32,916 nucleotides of DNA, taken from NCBI RefSeq assembly GCF_002875945.1, contig NZ_MCZK01000185.1, positions 1-32,916 on the forward strand. The letters run 5' to 3'. The position numbers and the translations under genes were made by a program. Of this stretch, positions 32,391-32,916 are shown in pieces (within the stretch, counting starts at the first letter, position 1; each line of letters opens with the position of its first letter). The DNA comes from Vibrio lentus. Lineage in GTDB: Bacteria > Pseudomonadota > Gammaproteobacteria > Enterobacterales > Vibrionaceae. The notes under the pieces are model-generated. The model made no database searches, was not told where the DNA came from, and was given only the letters and a program-made list of their open reading frames with translations.

Positions 32391-32467
32391 TGGCGGAGTG
32401 GACGGGACTCGAACCCGCGACCCCCGGCGTGACAGGCCGGTATTCTAACCAACTGAACTACCACTCC
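32391..32467 (-). tRNA. tRNA-Asp (GTC)
   Basis: A complete 77-nt cloverleaf with acceptor GGAGTGG/CCACTCC, anticodon loop CTGTCAC with GTC, T arm GGGTTCGAGTCCC and encoded CCA. It closes the rRNA operon tail downstream of 5S, as often in vibrios. Confidence 0.97.
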
Positions 32468-32495
32468 GCAGTGTCTATTCAGCATAATGCAATTT

Positions 32496-32615
32496 AAGCC
32501 TGACGATGTCCTACTCTCACATGGGGAAACCCCACACTACCATCGGCGCTATTGTGTTTCACTTCTGAGTTCGGCATGGAATCAGGTGGGTCCACAATGC
32601 TATGGTCGTCAAACA
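32496..32615 (-). rRNA. rrf: 5S ribosomal RNA
   Basis: A 120-nt gene with the conserved core CCGAACTCAGAAGTGAAAC and GCGCCGATGGTAGTGTGGGG. The ends TGTTTGAC and GTCAGGCT pair as helix I. It is the distal of two 5S genes in this operon, about 28 bases upstream of tRNA-Asp. Confidence 0.95.
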
Positions 32616-32655
32616 AATTCTGTTGTTAACTTGATTAATCAAGCCAACTAAATAG

Positions 32656-32732
32656 TGGTGCTGATACCCAGACTCGAACTGGGGACCTCACCCTTACCAA
32701 GGGTGCGCTCTACCGGGCTGAGCTATATCAGC
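32656..32732 (-). tRNA. tRNA-Thr (GGT)
   Basis: 77 nt, acceptor GCTGATA/TATCAGC, anticodon loop CTTGGTA with GGT, encoded CCA. It lies between the two 5S genes, the same layout as E. coli rrnD. Confidence 0.96.
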
Positions 32733-32773
32733 AATTCAGGAGTCGTTTAAAAACGATTCTGAAAACTTTTGTC

Positions 32774-32793
32774 TTCACTTTTTAAAAAGTGAA
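32774..32793. other. Perfect palindrome between 5S and tRNA-Thr
   Basis: A 10+10 bp inverted repeat (ttcacttttt with its complement, no loop) lies in the 5S to tRNA-Thr spacer. In the precursor RNA it would form a weak AU-rich hairpin, perhaps part of processing. Confidence 0.5.
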
Positions 32794-32803
32794 AATAAAT
32801 TTG

Positions 32804-32916
32804 GAGCCTGGCGATGTCCTACTCTCACATGGGGAAACCCCACACTACCATCGGCGCTATTGTGTTTCACTTCTGAGTTCGGCATGGAATCAGGTGGGTC
32901 CACAATGCTATGGTCG
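32804..32916 (-). rRNA. rrf: 5S ribosomal RNA, 5' end beyond the window
   Basis: First 5S gene of the operon; the sequence is as in the other copy except for a few bases at the 3' end (AGCCTGGCG on plus against AGCCTGACG). About seven bases of its 5' end lie outside the window, and 23S should follow further right. Confidence 0.93.

Overview
The window looks like chromosomal backbone of a Vibrio, probably near the Splendidus clade. Gene order and protein sequences match the E. coli argO-mscS-fbaA-pgk-epd-tkt-metK-sprT-endA-rsmE-gshB-yqgE-ruvX-pilT-yggS/T/U-rdgB-hemW-trmB-mutY-yggX-mltC block almost gene for gene. The Vibrio-type additions are proC inside the ygg operon, pilU beside pilT, a DUF4426 gene, glsB, a Vvn-type EndA nuclease, dense tandem tRNA arrays, and a 5S-tRNA-Thr-5S-tRNA-Asp ribosomal operon tail. 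The genus is an inference from these features; no search was run.

Region by region. Bases 1-181 hold the 3' end of an argO-like exporter, apparently interrupted near the window edge. Bases 279-7343 (minus strand) carry mscS and a central-carbon block read in the order tkt, epd, pgk, fbaA. These genes are separated by intrinsic terminators, so they are probably partly independent units. metK reads divergently from tkt, behind three phased MetJ-like 8-mers. Then follow, on the plus strand, a DUF2189 membrane protein, sprT (TTG start), the secreted nuclease endA, rsmE-gshB, yqgE, ruvX and a 47-residue lipoprotein. The type IV pilus retraction ATPases pilT-pilU run on the minus strand and diverge from yggS-proC-yggT-yggU across only 26 bp. 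DUF4426, rdgB and hemW continue on the plus strand. glsB and trmB are on the minus strand; mutY, yggX and mltC are on the plus strand.

The right third is dominated by RNA genes. A seven-tRNA array (Phe-Thr-Phe'-Asn-Thr-Phe'-Asn) contains an internal 305-bp tandem duplication. A second five-tRNA array (Phe-Thr-Asn-Thr-Asn) lies about 2.2 kb downstream. Both arrays have a matching TTGAC(G/C)-17-TTTAAT promoter and end in strong terminators. They bracket one methyl-accepting chemotaxis protein. After a small DUF2391-like membrane gene comes about 1.4 kb without a recognisable protein gene. It ends in the minus-strand tail of an rRNA operon: partial 5S, tRNA-Thr(GGT), 5S, tRNA-Asp(GTC).

Functional links: Tkt, Epd, Pgk and FbaA share the triose/erythrose phosphate pool, and Epd feeds pyridoxal phosphate synthesis while YggS buffers it. 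EndA supplies extracellular DNA breakdown. RdgB and MutY protect DNA from damaged bases, and YggX and GshB belong to oxidant defence. The most unusual sequence is the stretch beyond tRNA-Asp (31919-32390). It is an array of terminator hairpins alternating with decayed tRNA 3' ends, and it shows a duplicated unit of about 230 bp. No CRISPR array, phage, transposase or clearly new protein system was seen.
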